Program-made: the position numbers and the translations under genes
Shown: positions 5,292-7,072 of the stretch, one piece after another
How the letters are laid out: every line of letters starts with the position of its first letter
Numbering within the stretch: position 1 is the stretch's first letter
Source of the DNA: Solirubrobacterales bacterium
GTDB lineage: Bacteria; Actinomycetota; Thermoleophilia; Solirubrobacterales; Solirubrobacteraceae
Direction: 5' to 3'
Length of the DNA stretch: 7,072 nucleotides
NCBI GenBank assembly: GCA_013695395.1
Contig: JACDAP010000093.1
Location: 1-7,072, forward strand
Notes under the pieces: model-generated
Databases searched by the model: none
Told to the model about the DNA's origin: nothing
The model's input: the letters and a program-made list of their open reading frames with translations, nothing else

Positions 5292-7072
5292 GCACGCCGA
5301 CCTCGATTCGCCTGGCCCCGCCCGAAGTCGAGGGCCGGACGGTTCGCTTCCGCTGGAGCGTCACCCCTGAGCCGTCGCTCTACCGGGCCACGAGCTTCAC
5401 GCTCACCTACCCGGAGAGCGTCGACGTGGCCGCAGTCCCCGAGGCGGTGTGGTGGCGCGTCGCCCTGTGCTGCCTGCACTCGCAGTGGGTGCTCCTGCGT
5501 CCCTGCCGCGTGGTCCTTCCCGTCCGGCTCCCGCCCGGCGAGGCGGAGGCGTGGCTGCGGCTGTGTGACGCGCAGCAGGCCACGCTCGAGGGGAACGCGG
5601 GAGGCGACGACGACCGCCGCGCGATCGAGCTGATCGAAGCCGGACCGGAGCTCACCGAGGGGGTCCCACCTCGGCCCGACGGGCCCGCCGTCGCCTGCTT
5701 CAGCGGGGGGCGGGACAGCCTCGTGCAGGCCGCGCTGCTCGTCGAGCTCGGATCACCTCCCGCGCTCGTGACCGTCTCGGCGGCGCGCGAGGGGAGCGTC
5801 GAGCACGATCACCCCCGGCGAACGCGGGCCCTGCGGGCGATCCAGGAACGACGCTCTCTCGAGCTGATCGAGGTGACCTCCGACCTGCGCATGTGCTTTC
5901 GCAACGACGCTGCGGTCGAGCGCTACGGCGTCGGCGTCACCGAGCTCGTCGACACCTTCCTCTACTTCGGCGCCGCGCTCGGCGTCGCAGCGGCGCGAGG
6001 AGCGCCCACGGTCTTCCTGGCCTCCGAGGCGGAGGTGCAGGACAACGCCCGCAACGGCGGCATGATCATTCAGCACCGTCACGCGATGTACTCCGGTGTC
6101 GCCCAACGGGCGCTGTCCGCGATCCTCGCCCCCGCGGGGTTCTCCTACGACGGGCTGACCGCTTCGCTGCGCCAGTTCCACGTGCAGAGGCTGCTGTCCG
6201 AGCGCTACGTCGATCTCCGGGACCTGCAGTTCTCGTGCTGGTCGCAGACCCGGGAGCAGGCGGCCTGCAGCGCCTGCAGCGAGTGCCGGGGAATCGCCTT
6301 GAACCTCCTCGCCGACGACGTCGATCCCGCGACAGCAGGCATCGACCTCGCCACGCTGCTGCCCGCTCAGGAGGCGTGGCGCCCGCGGGTCGACGAGTTC
6401 GGCTCCGTCCGCAACGTCGGCCGTCGCGCCTCGGACCTCCACACGGTCCGCCGCCTGGCGGGTCTCGAACCTGCCCGCATCGAGGCGGCACTCGCGGTGC
6501 AGGGAGCGCCGGCACCCGCTCAGAAGGAGGCCCTCACCGCCTATACCCGCTTGCGGACAGCCGCCCTCGAGCTCGTTCCCGAGCCGGGGCCGGAGCCCGG
6601 GTACCGAACGGGGTTCCTGGCGCTGCAGCCCGCGTCGCGGCGCGCGGTGCTGGAGCGGATCATCGCCGAGCACGTCGCTCCGGAGCCGGAGGAGGAGCAC
6701 GAGGAGGTCCTGGCTCGCGCGAACGCGCTCGTCGACTGGATCACCGCGCCCCTCGGCCGGCGCTCGCGCGTACCGGCCGCTCCCGGCGTTCCGAGCGCAG
6801 AGCGGCCGGTCAGGCCGCGTCCCCCCGATCCCGCGCCACCGACCGAGGCGGAGCTGGCCGGATACCGCCATCTCATCCCCGGGCGCGAGCCGGTGCTCGC
6901 CGCGCCCGCGGGCCGGCGGGTGCTGCGTGTCGCAGAGACGCTGCTGGACGGGAACGAGCGGGCCTACGTGGACGAGTGCATCGATGGCAACTGGATCTCC
7001 TCGGCCGGGAGCTTCGTCGGCCGCTTCGAGCAGGCCTTCGCGCAGGCGTCGGGGTGCGCGTACGGCGTGGCC
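5288..7072 (+). CDS. QueC-like PP-loop ATPase fused to DegT-type sugar aminotransferase (3' partial)
   Basis: I read this frame codon by codon: no stop from ATG 5288 to the window end (595 codons, incomplete). Residues 1-130: an extension with no family I can name. Residues about 130-340: an N-type PP-loop ATPase with CFSGGRDSL (137-145, SGGxDS ATP loop), then FLASEAEVQDN, and C317-x9-C327-x2-C330-x2-C333, the zinc-type cluster seen C-terminal to the PP-loop in QueC. QueC makes preQ0 by ATP-dependent adenylation and amidation of a carboxylate. Residues 339-490: mostly helical, unassigned. Residues 491-520: Pro/Arg-rich linker. Residues about 545-595: the start of a DegT/DnrJ/EryC1/StrS PLP aminotransferase, LLDGNERAYVDECIDGNWIS then SAG..V.RFEQAFA (perosamine-synthase-like), which normally converts a keto nucleotide sugar to an amino sugar. 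The PLP lysine lies outside the window. ATGA overlap with the upstream gene implies coupling; GTG 5282 is an alternative start. No other queuosine genes are seen. An amidotransferase of WbpG/PseA type is the main alternative for the first domain. Confidence 0.85.
   Translation, partial: MSTPTSIRLAPPEVEGRTVRFRWSVTPEPSLYRATSFTLTYPESVDVAAVPEAVWWRVALCCLHSQWVLLRPCRVVLPVRLPPGEAEAWLRLCDAQQATLEGNAGGDDDRRAIELIEAGPELTEGVPPRPDGPAVACFSGGRDSLVQAALLVELGSPPALVTVSAAREGSVEHDHPRRTRALRAIQERRSLELIEVTSDLRMCFRNDAAVERYGVGVTELVDTFLYFGAALGVAAARGAPTVFLASEAEVQDNARNGGMIIQHRHAMYSGVAQRALSAILAPAGFSYDGLTASLRQFHVQRLLSERYVDLRDLQFSCWSQTREQAACSACSECRGIALNLLADDVDPATAGIDLATLLPAQEAWRPRVDEFGSVRNVGRRASDLHTVRRLAGLEPARIEAALAVQGAPAPAQKEALTAYTRLRTAALELVPEPGPEPGYRTGFLALQPASRRAVLERIIAEHVAPEPEEEHEEVLARANALVDWITAPLGRRSRVPAAPGVPSAERPVRPRPPDPAPPTEAELAGYRHLIPGREPVLAAPAGRRVLRVAETLLDGNERAYVDECIDGNWISSAGSFVGRFEQAFAQASGCAYGVA

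Noticed and set aside
5288..6757. Reading the QueC-like domain as a queuosine/preQ0 biosynthesis gene (queC)
   Set aside because: No queD, queE, queF or tgt homologue in the window, a long N-terminal extension, fusion to a sugar aminotransferase, and glycan-gene neighbours all argue against a tRNA-modification role.
5753..6871. Long minus-strand open frame (over 370 codons) opposite the QueC-like gene
   Set aside because: Its translation is Arg/Gly-rich with no recognisable motif, and it lies antisense to a plus-strand frame with clear PP-loop and cysteine motifs. Long antisense frames are expected at this GC content.
5288..7072. Anti-phage defence system of Qat or CBASS type
   Set aside because: QueC-like proteins occur in both, but no ATPase partner, TatD nuclease, cyclase or effector is present here; neighbours are glycosyltransferases and an exporter.

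Overview
The window is very GC-rich (about 70% by eye) and gene-dense, with strongly G/C-biased third codon positions, a GTG start and two 4-bp ATGA stop/start overlaps. This fits a high-GC actinobacterium. The Solirubrobacterales/Thermoleophilia are my best guess, from general look only; no marker gene here fixes the taxon.

Layout: (1) 84-1933, plus strand: a two-gene DrrAB-type ABC exporter (ATPase, then ABC-2 permease) joined by an ATGA overlap. (2) 1902-3152, minus strand: a GT4-family glycosyltransferase, convergent with the permease and overlapping it by 32 bp. (3) 3153-3200: a 48-bp divergent promoter gap. (4) 3201-5291, plus strand: a three-part protein made of a polysaccharide pyruvyl transferase-like domain, a GT2 glycosyltransferase domain and a coiled coil with a basic tail. 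(5) 5288 to the window end, plus strand: a frame with no stop, at least 595 codons, coupled by ATGA to the previous gene. It encodes a QueC-like PP-loop ATPase with a C-x9-C-x2-C-x2-C cysteine cluster, a Pro-rich linker, and the start of a DegT/DnrJ/EryC1/StrS-type sugar aminotransferase that is cut by the window end.

Together, genes 3-5 look like the edge of a surface-glycan or glycoconjugate locus: two glycosyltransferases, a possible ketal-pyruvate or related transfer domain, and an aminosugar-forming enzyme. The standout is the last gene. A QueC-like adenylating/amidating domain fused to a nucleotide-sugar aminotransferase suggests an undescribed nitrogen chemistry on a sugar, or activation of a carboxylate for attachment to a newly made amino sugar. 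That function is inference; the continuous reading frame and the motifs are seen directly. The DrrAB pair is probably a separate export unit. No RNA gene, insertion sequence, CRISPR array or convincing terminator was seen.
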